DNA of 42,401 nt from Cyanothece sp. BG0011 (GCF_003013815.1 NZ_PRLH01000148.1:1-42401); one strand, 5' to 3'. Numbered from the stretch's first letter, positions 15,657-25,451 are shown. Notes: generated from the sequence alone by a model not told the origin. Numbers and translations are program-made.

Positions 15657-17336
15657 ATGAGATGGTCTATTTTTAATCAAATTTGGCAATCTATTTTTAA
15701 ATCTCGCTTTTTACAATTATTTTTAGCTACTTTTTTCAGTGTTCTATTACTCAGTCATCCTTTATTTGCTTTTTCTCCTCCTAAAACAGAAATTCGAGGC
15801 GTTTGGTTAACCACCAACGACACCGAGACGTTACTGGACCAACCCAAACTAGAAGAAGCGATTGCTCAATTATCCCGTCTTAATTTTAATACAGTGTATC
15901 CGGTGGTCTGGAATTCCGGTTATACTCTATATCCTAGTGCGATCGCAGAAAGAGAGGGAATACAACCTTTTGTTCATAAGGGTTTTCAAGGACAAGATCC
16001 CTTGACAGATTTAATCGCCAAAGCACACGCTAAAGACTTATTAGTGTTACCCTGGTTTGAATTTGGGTTTATGGCCCCACCCAGTTCAGAATTAGCCAAA
16101 AAACACCCTCAATGGTTGACTCAGAAACGAGACGGTACTCAAACCACCATCAGCGCAGCTGGCGAGGTAGTATGGTTGAACCCCTTTCGTCCCGATGTGC
16201 AGAAATTTATTACTTCTTTAGTGATGGAAGTGATGGACTTATATGATGTGGATGGGATTCAATTTGATGATCATTTAAGCTTACCTAGTGAATTAGGTTA
16301 CGATCAATTTACAGTTAATTTATATAAAAAAGAAACAGAAAAAGATCCCCCTGCTAACCACGAAGATCCGGCTTGGTTAAAATGGCGCGCTGATAAATTA
16401 ACAGCCTATGTTTCTCAATTGAATCAAGCGATAAAAGCCAAGAAAAGTAATGCTATTTTTTCCGTTTCTCCTAACCCTTATGATACCGCTTATCAAGGTG
16501 CTTTACAAGATTGGTTTACTTGGGTAAAACAGGATCTTGTAGATGAAATCGTTGTCCAAGTTTATCGGCCAGATTTAGAGAGTTTTGTTAGACAAATAGA
16601 AAAACCAGAAATTAAAGAAACAAGGCAAAAAATACCCACAGGTATTGGTATTTTAACAGGGTTAAGAAATCGACAAATTGATATGGACTTTATACAACAA
16701 AAAGTTTTAGCAGCGAAACAAAATGGGTTAGGGGTTTCTTTCTTTTTTTATGATAGTTTATGGAATTATGCACCAGAATCTAAAGTAGAAAGACAAGAGA
16801 AATTTTTAGCCTTATTTCCCTATCCTGCTGAGAGAAAATTAGAAACCCTTCCCCCTTCACCTCCACCCCTACCCTTACCGACTCTAGAAACACCTGGAAT
16901 TCCAGAAAATACCACTAGAGTTGATGAATTTCAACCTTATCAAATCCCCAGAAATGAAAACTTTGATCCTTATAACCAAGTTCCGGGGGGAAGTCAAAAT
17001 AATCCGTCTAACCCACCTCAAGAAATTATTGTTCCTGTGGAAAATAATATACCTAATCAACCAGAAAATAATACTATTCCAGTTGAAACAAATGTTCCCA
17101 ACCAACCCCAAGAAAATAACACACCAGCAGAAACAAATAGTCCTAATTTACCTCCACCAATTATTATTCCAGTTGAAACAGCTACCCCTAATGAAGCAGT
17201 AGAAACTGTACCAGAATTTGAAGATAATCCTCCTTATCAACCATCAGAAGAAATTCCTTTTGATGAAGATTTTACCCCTTATCAACCCCCAGAAAATATG
17301 CCTATAGTTGATGAGATGAAACCCTATGAACCTTAA
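15657..17336 (+). CDS. GHL10-type glycoside hydrolase with proline-rich tail
   Basis: A 559-aa exported or anchored protein. Residues 15-40 are a hydrophobic signal or anchor (FLQLFLATFFSVLLLSHPLF). The catalytic-like domain begins EIRGVWLTTNDTETLL, with VYPVVWNSGYTLYPS, LLVLPWFEFGF and the strand VDGIQFDDHLSLP (paired aspartates). This matches the GHL10 (DUF187) family of putative glycoside hydrolases. After about residue 390 a roughly 165-residue tail is rich in Pro, Glu, Asn and Gln, with repeated PVExNxPNQP and xPYQPxE units, likely a wall-spanning spacer. It converges with and overlaps the amidohydrolase stop by 4 bp. A related gene, frameshifted, lies at 21589. Confidence 0.82.
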   Translation: MRWSIFNQIWQSIFKSRFLQLFLATFFSVLLLSHPLFAFSPPKTEIRGVWLTTNDTETLLDQPKLEEAIAQLSRLNFNTVYPVVWNSGYTLYPSAIAEREGIQPFVHKGFQGQDPLTDLIAKAHAKDLLVLPWFEFGFMAPPSSELAKKHPQWLTQKRDGTQTTISAAGEVVWLNPFRPDVQKFITSLVMEVMDLYDVDGIQFDDHLSLPSELGYDQFTVNLYKKETEKDPPANHEDPAWLKWRADKLTAYVSQLNQAIKAKKSNAIFSVSPNPYDTAYQGALQDWFTWVKQDLVDEIVVQVYRPDLESFVRQIEKPEIKETRQKIPTGIGILTGLRNRQIDMDFIQQKVLAAKQNGLGVSFFFYDSLWNYAPESKVERQEKFLALFPYPAERKLETLPPSPPPLPLPTLETPGIPENTTRVDEFQPYQIPRNENFDPYNQVPGGSQNNPSNPPQEIIVPVENNIPNQPENNTIPVETNVPNQPQENNTPAETNSPNLPPPIIIPVETATPNEAVETVPEFEDNPPYQPSEEIPFDEDFTPYQPPENMPIVDEMKPYEP

Positions 17337-18730
17337 TCTTTTATGGACATAATAATATCAGCTAAAGCTTGATTGAGATCAGCTTCATTTAGGGTTTGAC
17401 ATTGCCCATCAATAATAACCCATTTTCCAGCTACCATAACGGATTTTACTTGTTGTTTAGAAAGCCAACGTAAAAGCTTAGAATTATGACAAAATCCTCT
17501 TTGTCTTAAGGGTATTTGCTGATAATCAATAAGAACTAAATCAGCTAAATTACCTTTCTTTAGTTGTCCTATATTAACATTGTTTCCTAATGTTATTTCT
17601 ACGCCTTTCTGAGTTGCCATTGCCCAAATTTCTTCAGGTTTAATGGTAGTAGAGTTCATTCCTGGTTGATTAATTAATGTCCAAGCTAAACGCATTTCTC
17701 TTAAAAAATCTTGGTCATCATCTAACCCTAAACCATCTAATCCAATGCCAACAGAAATATTATTTGTTAACATTTTAGCAATAGGCGCAATACCACTTCT
17801 TAGACGAAGATTACTGCTAGGATTATGAACTATTTTAACATTTTTATTGGCTAAAATAGACAAATCTGATTCATCAATCCACACCATATGAGCGCAGGTT
17901 AACCAATGTCCTAAAACCCCTAATTTTTCTAGATGTTTAACAAAACTTTTACCCCAACATTCATAAGCATATTGACGTTGATATTGAGTTTCTAACAGGT
18001 GCATTTGCACTTTAGTATTGTGTTTTTTTGCCCATTCAACTGCTTCAATCATTAACTGATCACTACACCATTGTCCACCAGCCGGACTTACTTGAATTTT
18101 AACTTGATGATTGATAGTGTCATGATAATTATTAAATAATTGACTACAAATATCAAAATAATCTTGATTAGAAATTGGGGGAGTGTTTTGATATTTTTCA
18201 AAGTGTTGTAATAAAGAGGGAGATAAACAACTTAACACCTGATCTTTGTTAGTATAATCTAATAAATTTTGATCAACAATAGGAGGATGAAAAGCGACAC
18301 GAATACCAGCATTTTGATAACCTTTAATGGTGTCTGAAGCTTCTTGATACAGGTTATCCCAATTTCTAGGATTATGACTGTGGGAAACAGTTGTTACTCC
18401 TGATTTTAATAATGTAATTCCTTCAATACTGGCAGCTAAATAAGGATCAATATTAGGCAATTTTTCTAACTGTAATAACCATAATTCTAACCAACTATCA
18501 TCAATATTAAATCCCACGGGACTAATAACACGGCCATGATCATGGCTATTAACTAAACCAGGAATTAATAATAAGTTTTCTCCTCCAATAATATCAGTGT
18601 CAGGATATCGTTTTTTTAAGTTTTCAAACCTATCGACATCAATAATAACTTGTCCTTCAATATAAACCCCCCAATGGGTTAAAAACTGATCATTAATGAG
18701 AGTAATTCCTCCCCAGATAATTTGTTTCAT
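17333..18730 (-). CDS. Amidohydrolase (metal-dependent, cytosine deaminase/TrzN-like)
   Basis: A 465-aa amidohydrolase-superfamily enzyme. The first metal motif is LVNSHDHG (H63, H65), followed by SGVTTVSHS, the barrel histidine in MHLLETQ, a further histidine in TCAHMVW, and an acidic cluster GIGLDGLGLDDDQDF supplying the metal aspartate. The C-terminal KKGNLADLVLIDY strand is typical of deaminases and hydrolases acting on heterocycles (guanine, cytosine or triazine type). The substrate cannot be read from sequence. It is divergent from the 2-hydroxy-acid oxidase gene with a 142-bp gap. Its stop overlaps the convergent GHL10 stop. Confidence 0.85.
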   Translation of the reverse strand: MKQIIWGGITLINDQFLTHWGVYIEGQVIIDVDRFENLKKRYPDTDIIGGENLLLIPGLVNSHDHGRVISPVGFNIDDSWLELWLLQLEKLPNIDPYLAASIEGITLLKSGVTTVSHSHNPRNWDNLYQEASDTIKGYQNAGIRVAFHPPIVDQNLLDYTNKDQVLSCLSPSLLQHFEKYQNTPPISNQDYFDICSQLFNNYHDTINHQVKIQVSPAGGQWCSDQLMIEAVEWAKKHNTKVQMHLLETQYQRQYAYECWGKSFVKHLEKLGVLGHWLTCAHMVWIDESDLSILANKNVKIVHNPSSNLRLRSGIAPIAKMLTNNISVGIGLDGLGLDDDQDFLREMRLAWTLINQPGMNSTTIKPEEIWAMATQKGVEITLGNNVNIGQLKKGNLADLVLIDYQQIPLRQRGFCHNSKLLRWLSKQQVKSVMVAGKWVIIDGQCQTLNEADLNQALADIIMSIKD

Positions 18731-18872
18731 TATTAACTTTATATTTCTATTAATACTCTAGCTTATCTATAATTTTTCTATAAAAAATATTAATTTTCCA
18801 TGAGATAGTGAATAGGGTAAGCTATTATTTAATGATAACATTTAGTTGATTGATTTTTTAGTTTCTGTTTTC

Positions 18873-19955
18873 ATGATTAAACCCATTAACTTATTTGAAT
18901 ATGAATCCTTAGCCAAACAACAGCTTTCCTCAATGACATGGGGTTATTATAGTAGTGGTGCATTAGACGAAATTACTTTAAAAAATAATAGAAAATCCTT
19001 CAATAACTATCAACTTTATCCTAAAGTATTAGTCGATGTTAGTGAGATTAATTTATCTACAAAACTATTAGGTCAAACCTTATCAATGCCTATTGGAGTT
19101 GCACCAATGGCCTTTCAATGTTTAGCCCATGCTCAAGGAGAAAAAGCTACTGCTAAAGTATTATCTGACTTAAAAACTTTGCTCATTTTGAGTACATTAT
19201 CAACTACCAGTTTAGAAGAAGTAGCCGCGTGTCAAGAGCATAATTTAAGATGGTTTCAATTATATATTCATAAAGATAAAGGATTAACCAAAACATTAGT
19301 TGAGAGAGCAGAAAAGGCAGGTTACACAGCTATTTGTGTAACAGTAGATGCCCCGATGCTAGGAAAAAGAGAAATCGATATTCGGAATCAGTTTACTTTA
19401 CCTGCACCGTTAAAATTAGCGAATTTAGTAACTTTAAAAGATTTAGATATTCCTAATAGTAGTAATCAGTCAGGATTATTTGCTTATTTTCAACAACAAA
19501 TCGATCCGAGTCTTACCTGGAAAGATTTAGAGTGGTTACAATCTATTACTAAGCTTCCTATTGTTTTAAAAGGCATTTTAAGGGCAGATGATGCCCGTTT
19601 AGCCGTAGAAAACGGGGCAAAAGGTATCATCGTATCTAATCATGGAGGAAGACAGTTAGACGGCGCAATAACTACTTTAGAAGCGTTACCTAAAATTGTT
19701 GAAACAGTAAGAAATGAAGTCGATATAATAATGGATGGAGGTATTAGAAGAGGGACAGATGTATTTAAAGCCTTAGCATTAGGGGCAAAAGCGGTATTAA
19801 TTGGTCGACCGATTTTATGGGGTTTAACGGTTAATGGAGAAGCGGGTGTTAATCATGTTTTAGAGTTATTAAAAGATGAATTATTGTTGGTCATGACTTT
19901 AAGTGGTTGTCCTAGTATTGCTGACATTAATGATAGTTTTTTGCTTAAAAAATAG
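18873..19955 (+). CDS. FMN-dependent L-2-hydroxy-acid oxidase (lactate/glycolate oxidase)
   Basis: A 360-aa enzyme of the glycolate oxidase/lactate oxidase family, which oxidises L-2-hydroxy acids and passes electrons to O2. The start is the ATG at 18873; an in-frame TTG at 18846 is less plausible. Motifs: MTWGYYSSGALDEITL at the start of the barrel, GVAPMAFQCLAH, WFQLYIHKDK, CVTVDAPMLGKRE, VLKGILRADDA (K233) and the active-site SNHGGRQLDG (H257), then IIMDGGIRRGTDV for FMN phosphate. Whether it prefers lactate or glycolate cannot be decided by eye; diazotrophic cyanobacteria often use lactate oxidase. It may help scavenge O2. Confidence 0.9.
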   Translation: MIKPINLFEYESLAKQQLSSMTWGYYSSGALDEITLKNNRKSFNNYQLYPKVLVDVSEINLSTKLLGQTLSMPIGVAPMAFQCLAHAQGEKATAKVLSDLKTLLILSTLSTTSLEEVAACQEHNLRWFQLYIHKDKGLTKTLVERAEKAGYTAICVTVDAPMLGKREIDIRNQFTLPAPLKLANLVTLKDLDIPNSSNQSGLFAYFQQQIDPSLTWKDLEWLQSITKLPIVLKGILRADDARLAVENGAKGIIVSNHGGRQLDGAITTLEALPKIVETVRNEVDIIMDGGIRRGTDVFKALALGAKAVLIGRPILWGLTVNGEAGVNHVLELLKDELLLVMTLSGCPSIADINDSFLLKK

Positions 19956-19981
19956 TTTTGATTACTCTATCTTAGATTTGA

Positions 19982-21466
19982 TTACTCTATTTTGGAATAA
20001 ATATCATCCATAATTTCATCAAGAGGATTTTGTTGACGATTTTTGTCTTTTACTTTACTCTTTTTTAGAAAATAAACTAAATGAAATTTTGTAGTAAATA
20101 ATGAAGATATTATGTCTTGAAGTTTTAGGGGATACTTAATCATTTTTTGAGAAAATCGGTGATATTTTTTCTTATTTAGTATAGGAACTTTAGTGGCAAA
20201 GAAATCAAAACAAGCATAATAATCTGTCCATTCATATTTTTCGATTACTTGTTTAACTATCTTATTAACAAAATTATAATAAATAATTCCTTGTGTTCCT
20301 ATAGTATTTCCCAAGGAATAATATTTGATTTTTTTAGAAGATTCAATATGAGCGAGTAAATCTGTTGCTAAGAAACTACCAAAACTGTGACTTATAATTA
20401 TGATATCTTGATAATTATTTGAATTTAAGAAGATAGAATCTATTTGTCTCAGAAGATTTAGTCTTATTTTTACTCTTAATAGTTCTTTTCTACAATAATT
20501 ATTGACAAATAGATAAAATTCTAATACCTTATTAATTTCTTTTGATTTTGCTACTCCAACAATCCACAAAAATATAAATATAATGAGTAAACTATTTTTT
20601 ATATTATCAGAAGACATTGAAGGTATTGAACAGATTATTGGTTGAGTTGCTGAACATATTTGTAGCTTAACTGATTCTGGTAGTAAATGTCCATAAAAAT
20701 CAGGAAAAATAAAATTCAATAAATTTAATAAAATATTTAAAAACTTGATAAGTAATTCATTGAAAATCAATTTCAATAAATCAGTTACTTTAAAATAATC
20801 AGCTAGTAATACACAAAAATTATAAAAATAGTTAACAAATTCAAAAAATAATTTTAAACAATAAAATATGATTTCTTTTATGTTTGAATCATTGGAAAGT
20901 GGAATAACAGGAATAGTTATTTTTTCAAAAAACTCATAAAGAATAGAAAAAATAACAAACAAATTAATCGTCAATATATATAAAGAAAAGATGGGAAGAA
21001 AAATAAAATAAATAAGAGAAGAAGGAGTGGTAAAAGCAGAACATATATACACTCGATAATCTAACTGTATTTGAACTTTATCAAAGCTATCACTAAAAGA
21101 CGAAAAGAAGTTACAAAAATAGTTAAAAATTAATTTAAGAAAGTTCAAAATTGAATTAAATATATTACATAACAAATTCCATAAAAGAGTAAAAGTCAAA
21201 TAGGCTTGATAAAATGGATTAATAGATGTCTGACTATGACCAATATAGGATGACCAATCTATTTCATAAATATGAATAGATTTATTTTCTTGACAAGAAT
21301 GAGCAGTAATTGAGTTATGCTCGCATATCTCATTCTTTTGTTTTCTTTGTTGCCAAAGTTCAAGTTGATTCCAAATACCACAACTTAAAGATGATGTGCG
21401 AAAACCAGGAAATAACATCAAACCAGGAACTAAAACAATAGCTATTTTCTTCTTATTAGCTGACAT
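19982..21466 (-). CDS. Membrane-embedded lipase-like alpha/beta hydrolase
   Basis: A 494-aa protein of unusual build. The N-terminus IAIVLVPGLMLFPGF resembles the first strand and oxyanion loop of alpha/beta hydrolases. Residues about 100-300 are several hydrophobic, Phe/Leu/Ile-rich segments that look membrane-spanning (for example LLNLLNFIFPDF). A hydrolase-like segment returns near residue 355 with IIIISHSFGSFLATDLLAH, an S-x-S-x-G nucleophile elbow (S361) in place of the usual G-x-S-x-G, and a late FHLVYF may supply the histidine. So the catalytic fold seems to be split by a membrane insertion. It is very AT-rich compared with neighbours, which may reflect transfer. Function is not recognised beyond this. 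Confidence 0.55.
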   Translation of the reverse strand: MSANKKKIAIVLVPGLMLFPGFRTSSLSCGIWNQLELWQQRKQKNEICEHNSITAHSCQENKSIHIYEIDWSSYIGHSQTSINPFYQAYLTFTLLWNLLCNIFNSILNFLKLIFNYFCNFFSSFSDSFDKVQIQLDYRVYICSAFTTPSSLIYFIFLPIFSLYILTINLFVIFSILYEFFEKITIPVIPLSNDSNIKEIIFYCLKLFFEFVNYFYNFCVLLADYFKVTDLLKLIFNELLIKFLNILLNLLNFIFPDFYGHLLPESVKLQICSATQPIICSIPSMSSDNIKNSLLIIFIFLWIVGVAKSKEINKVLEFYLFVNNYCRKELLRVKIRLNLLRQIDSIFLNSNNYQDIIIISHSFGSFLATDLLAHIESSKKIKYYSLGNTIGTQGIIYYNFVNKIVKQVIEKYEWTDYYACFDFFATKVPILNKKKYHRFSQKMIKYPLKLQDIISSLFTTKFHLVYFLKKSKVKDKNRQQNPLDEIMDDIYSKIE

Positions 21467-21588
21467 TATTTTTACTCAATAAATGCCTAATTAATAACTT
21501 AATTATAATTTGTGCTTTTTAAAGCTAGAGTAAAAATTTGTTAAGATAGAAAGCCATTCATTACAATGAGGCTGGAAAGTAAAAATAG

Positions 21589-23069
21589 ATGAAAGGCCGA
21601 TCGCTTTCTCAAAAATTAATCTATCCGATGCTAGGATTATTAATCACCCTCAGTAACAGTATTTTCCCTCTATCCTCCATAAAAACAGCCACAGCAAGCA
21701 ATTATTGTCAACTTTCACCCCAAGCGATCGCTCAAAAAGAAAACCTCTTAAAAAACGCTTTAAAAGGCGATCGCCAGGCACAACAAACCTATCAAACTTT
21801 AATCCAAAAACACGCCTTAGAATTACGCCGTTGTCGTCAACAAACTTGGCCCCAAGAACAAGCTATTTGGTTACGATTATACCCCTGTGACGTGCGTCCG
21901 GGTTCCATTGATGCCGTGTTAGATCGTATCGTTAGTAAAGGGTATAATACCGTTTATATCGAAACCTTTGCCAATAGTCAGGTACTCCTACCCCCCGCAG
22001 ATAACCCCACCCCTTGGGATACCGTTATTAGGACACCAGGGGCCGAAAATGTGGATTTATTAGCCCAAACCATCAAAAAAGGACGAGAACGGGGCTTAAA
22101 AATGTATGCGTGGCTATTTACCCTCAATTTTGGTTACGCCTACGCCCAAAGAAGCGATCGCCAACAGGTTTTAGCTAGAAATGGCAAAGGACAAGATAGT
22201 ACCAGTTATGTTCACGATGGGGCCCAGGCGTTTGTCGACCCTATAACCGTCAGGCCCAAACGGACTATTATCGCTTATTAGAAGCAGTCCTTAAACGGCG
22301 ACCAGATGGCGTATTATTCGACTATGTACGCTATCCTAGAGGAACCGGAACCCACTCCGTAGCAGGAAAGGTCAAAGATTTATGGATCTATAGTTCGGCA
22401 TCTCTGCAAGCATTATATAATCGCGCCATGAATAATAAAGGTCGGGATCTCATTCATCGCTACGTTACCAAAGGTTATCTAACCGTTAACGATATCAAAG
22501 AAGTGGATCAATTGTATCCTAACGAAACCGTTCCCCTCTGGCAAGGTCGCACCACATCAGAGACAGCCTTCAATCAACCCCTAAACGTCCGATATCAACG
22601 CATAAAAGACGAAATCTGGTATTTAGTGGTTGCCCATGCAGCCCAAGGTGTCATTAACTTTGTTTCCTTTGCAGAATCAATCGTTAAACGCTATGGTATT
22701 CAGGCCGGGGCTGTGTTCTTTCCTGATGGTAATCGATTAGTGGGAGAAAAGGGGTTTGACTCCCGTTTGCAAGCATGGGATCAGTTTTCTGCTTCTCTAG
22801 AGTTTCATCCGATGGCCTATGGTTTATGCAAAGATGCTAATTGTATTGTAGAACAGGTAAAACGAGTGTTTCAGATGGCTTCACCGCAAACAAAAATTAC
22901 ACCTGCGATCGCCGGATCTTGGGGAAAAGCTGAAGCTAACCGGCCAGCATTAGAAACCCAAATGAAGGCTATTCGTACAGCATTTCCGCAACTAAAATCG
23001 ATTAGTCATTTTGCATTTTCTTGGCAAGAACCAGAAATTACTCAAACTAGAAGATCATGTCAAATTTAG
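21589..23069 (+). pseudogene. GHL10-type glycoside hydrolase, frameshifted
   Basis: One gene in two frames, about 493 aa if joined. The first part (21589-22281) has a signal peptide, WLRLYPCDVRPGSIDAVLDR, GYNTVYIETFANSQ and LKMYAWLFTLNFGYAYAQR, then leaves the family after QAFVDP. The second frame resumes at 22242 as YNRQAQTDYYRLLEAVLKRR, then GVLFDYVRYPRG, and continues to 23069 with VVAHAAQGVINFVSFA and the C-terminal barrel. One missing base in the CCC run at 22239-22241 explains the break. A start at 22428 would give only a fragment. It is related to the gene at 15657 but has a divergent N-terminus and no proline tail. It could be a pseudogene or a sequence error. Confidence 0.85.
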
Positions 23070-23090
23070 AATTTAGAATTTAGAATTTAG
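23063..23090. repeat. Four tandem copies of AATTTAG
   Basis: Perfect 7-bp microsatellite, four units. The first unit supplies the TAG stop of the upstream GHL10 frame, and the tract ends 12 bp before the ABC exporter start. Slippage here would change the leader of the exporter. Confidence 0.8.
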
Positions 23091-23102
23091 AAATAGAAAA
23101 TT

Positions 23103-24899
23103 ATGCCAAAAATCAAGAAAAGAAAAACCAATCAACATCCTATGCAAAGGCTTTTTGAATATGCAAAAGCCTATCGTCCTCTTATTTGGAAAGCTGTCGC
23201 TTGTTCTGTTATTAATAAAATCTTTGATTTAGCCCCCCCTGTAATTATTGGTGCTGCGGTTGATGTCGTCGTTAAACAACAAGATTCTTTAATCGCACAG
23301 TTAGGGTTTAAAGATGTTTTTGTACAATTATTAATTTTAACTTTTCTATCTATTATTGTCTGGGGATTAGAATCTTTATTCCAATATATGTATGAGCGAT
23401 TATGGCGTAATTTAGCTCAAAATATTCAACATGATTTAAGACTTCATGCTTATGGTCATTTACAAGAATTAGAACTTGCCTATTTTGAAGAAAGAAATAC
23501 AGGACTACTTTTATCAATTTTAAACGATGATATTAATCAATTAGAGCGTTTTTTAGATAACGGTGCCAATGAAATATTACAAGTCATTACCACCGTTATT
23601 ATTATCGGTGCAGCTTTTTTTATTGTCACCCCAGGAACTGCATGGATGGCCATGTTACCCATTCCTTTTATTTTATGGGGTTCGATTCGGTTTCAAAAAT
23701 TGTTAGCCCCTCGTTATGCTGATGTTAGGGAAAAAGTAAGTTTGTTAAATAGTCGTTTATCTAACAATATTAGTGGAATTACAACCATTAAAAGTTTTAC
23801 CACAGAAGCCTATGAATTAGACAGATTACGGCAAGATAGTCAAGCTTATCGAAAGAGTAATCAACAAGCGATCGCCTTTAGTGCAGCTTTTGTTCCTTTA
23901 ATACGAATTGTTATATTAGCTGGATTTACTGCTATTTTATTATATGGCGGGATGGAAGCCGTTGATGGTAAATTAGCGGTAGGAACTTATAGTGTTTTAG
24001 TGTTTATGACCCAACGATTACTATGGCCATTAACAAGATTAGGTCAAACCTTAGACCTTTATCAACGGTCAATGGCTTCGACAAATCGGGTAATGAACTT
24101 ATTAGATACCCCCTTAAGGATTCATACGGGAACCATTGCGTTACCCACAGAAACCGTACAAGGGAAAGTGAAACTTGAAAACGTTACCTTTGCTTATCAA
24201 GAAGGTCATCCGATTCTTAAAAACTTATCCTTAGAAATACCAGCCGGTCATCGGATTGGTGTGGTGGGTTCCACGGGTTCAGGAAAAAGCACTTTAGTGA
24301 AATTATTACTCAGATTATACGAAATTGATCACGGGAAAATAACCATAGATGATATCAATATTCAAGATATCTTTTTAGGAGATTTACGTAAAGCCATCGG
24401 CTTAGTCAGTCAGGATGTCTTTCTTTTTCATGGAACCGTCAAAGAGAATATTGCCTATGGAAATCCTAATGCTACAGATGCCGAAATAATGCAAGCAGCT
24501 AAACTAGCAGAAGCCCATGAATTCATAGAGAACTTGTATCAAGGTTATGATACTATTGTGGGAGAAAGGGGTCAGAAATTATCGGGAGGACAACGCCAAA
24601 GAATTGCCATTGCTAGAGCAATTTTAAAAGATCCACCGATTTTGATTTTAGATGAAGCAACCTCAGCCGTAGACAACGAAACCGAAGCCGCGATCGCTCG
24701 TTCCTTAGAAAAAATTACCACCCAAAGAACGACTATTGCGATCGCCCATCGCTTGTCCACCATTCGTCATTCAGATTGTATTTATGTGATGGAATTTGGA
24801 AAAATTGTCGAACAAGGAACCCACGAACAACTATTAGAAAAACAAGGTATTTATGCAGGGTTGTGGCAAGTACAAACTGGGGTGAGTCGTGAACATTGA
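23103..24899 (+). CDS. ABC exporter, fused permease and ATPase (MsbA/multidrug type)
   Basis: A 598-aa half-transporter. Six membrane helices occupy about residues 20-320 (for example VITTVIIIGAAFFIV and LAGFTAILLYGG), preceded by a basic, likely cytoplasmic start. The ATPase domain has Walker A GSTGSGKST (389-397, K395), Q-loop VSQDVFLF, signature LSGGQRQR (493-500), Walker B ILILDEATSAVD and switch IAHRLST, all intact. Such proteins work as homodimers or heterodimers exporting lipids, drugs or peptides; no second half-transporter is adjacent. It follows the GHL10 pseudogene on the same strand after a short AATTTAG repeat. Substrate unknown. Confidence 0.92.
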   Translation: MPKIKKRKTNQHPMQRLFEYAKAYRPLIWKAVACSVINKIFDLAPPVIIGAAVDVVVKQQDSLIAQLGFKDVFVQLLILTFLSIIVWGLESLFQYMYERLWRNLAQNIQHDLRLHAYGHLQELELAYFEERNTGLLLSILNDDINQLERFLDNGANEILQVITTVIIIGAAFFIVTPGTAWMAMLPIPFILWGSIRFQKLLAPRYADVREKVSLLNSRLSNNISGITTIKSFTTEAYELDRLRQDSQAYRKSNQQAIAFSAAFVPLIRIVILAGFTAILLYGGMEAVDGKLAVGTYSVLVFMTQRLLWPLTRLGQTLDLYQRSMASTNRVMNLLDTPLRIHTGTIALPTETVQGKVKLENVTFAYQEGHPILKNLSLEIPAGHRIGVVGSTGSGKSTLVKLLLRLYEIDHGKITIDDINIQDIFLGDLRKAIGLVSQDVFLFHGTVKENIAYGNPNATDAEIMQAAKLAEAHEFIENLYQGYDTIVGERGQKLSGGQRQRIAIARAILKDPPILILDEATSAVDNETEAAIARSLEKITTQRTTIAIAHRLSTIRHSDCIYVMEFGKIVEQGTHEQLLEKQGIYAGLWQVQTGVSREH

Positions 24900-24926
24900 A
24901 CAAGAGGAATAGAGGCTTAAACTTTG

Positions 24927-25211
24927 TTAATAAACTTCATCATGGGAACCGATCGCTAAGAGAACAATTTCTTCAGTTTTTAGCTCAGAATTGTCCATAA
25001 ACTGAAAAACAATCCGATTACTGTAGTCAATTGAACATGACCATTTATTGACAAGTTTTCCCTTAAGTTTATGGGTTTTCAAGCTAGGATCAAACGGATC
25101 ATTGATTAATCGTTCTAATGTTTGTTCAACCGTCTGTTTAATTGATGGGTTTTGACGCACTAAACGTTTAAGTTGACGGATAAAGTTAGGACTCCAAACT
25201 AATTCTCGCAT
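24927..25211 (-). CDS. RelE/YafQ-type toxin (putative mRNA interferase)
   Basis: A 94-aa protein with the RelE-fold pattern: RELVWSPNFIRQLKRLVRQN at the start, a helix IKQTVEQTLERLINDPFDP, the strand THKLKGKLVNKWSCSIDYSN and a C-terminal IVLLAIGSHDEVY. Members of the family cleave mRNA at the ribosome. The final SHDEVY carries the histidine and tyrosine common near the RelE/YafQ active site. Its start overlaps the end of the upstream antitoxin gene by 13 bp, the usual arrangement of type II toxin-antitoxin pairs. Activity is inferred, not shown. Confidence 0.8.
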   Translation of the reverse strand: MRELVWSPNFIRQLKRLVRQNPSIKQTVEQTLERLINDPFDPSLKTHKLKGKLVNKWSCSIDYSNRIVFQFMDNSELKTEEIVLLAIGSHDEVY

Positions 25212-25423
25212 TCTTCTAAAGCTTTCATTAAATCACTGACTGATCCTCGCTTAACGTTTCCTTGGGCATAATCTTGTTCTGATTGTTCAATATTCTTTAG
25301 TAATTCTTGTCTTTTGTGTTCTCGTAGGCGATTTTGAATAATTGTCAGTAACATTTCTTGTTCTTCAGGAGACAAGGCTTCAACGGTTTCAATGGCTTGC
25401 TGGAAGGTTGAGGTTTTGATCAT
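25199..25423 (-). CDS. Antitoxin of the RelE-type pair
   Basis: A 74-aa charged helical protein. The N-terminal segment FQQAIETVEALSPEEQEMLL resembles cyanobacterial antitoxins paired with RelE-like toxins. The C-terminal part is acidic (KNIEQSEQDYAQ, then DLMKALEECEN) and probably wraps the toxin. It comes first in the pair and overlaps the toxin start by 13 bp. Such antitoxins usually repress their own operon; I saw no clear operator upstream. The stress-protein terminator lies about 30 bp upstream, so the pair has its own promoter region. Confidence 0.75.
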   Translation of the reverse strand: MIKTSTFQQAIETVEALSPEEQEMLLTIIQNRLREHKRQELLKNIEQSEQDYAQGNVKRGSVSDLMKALEECEN

Positions 25424-25451
25424 TTTCCTAATAGTGAATCTAACTCATCAT

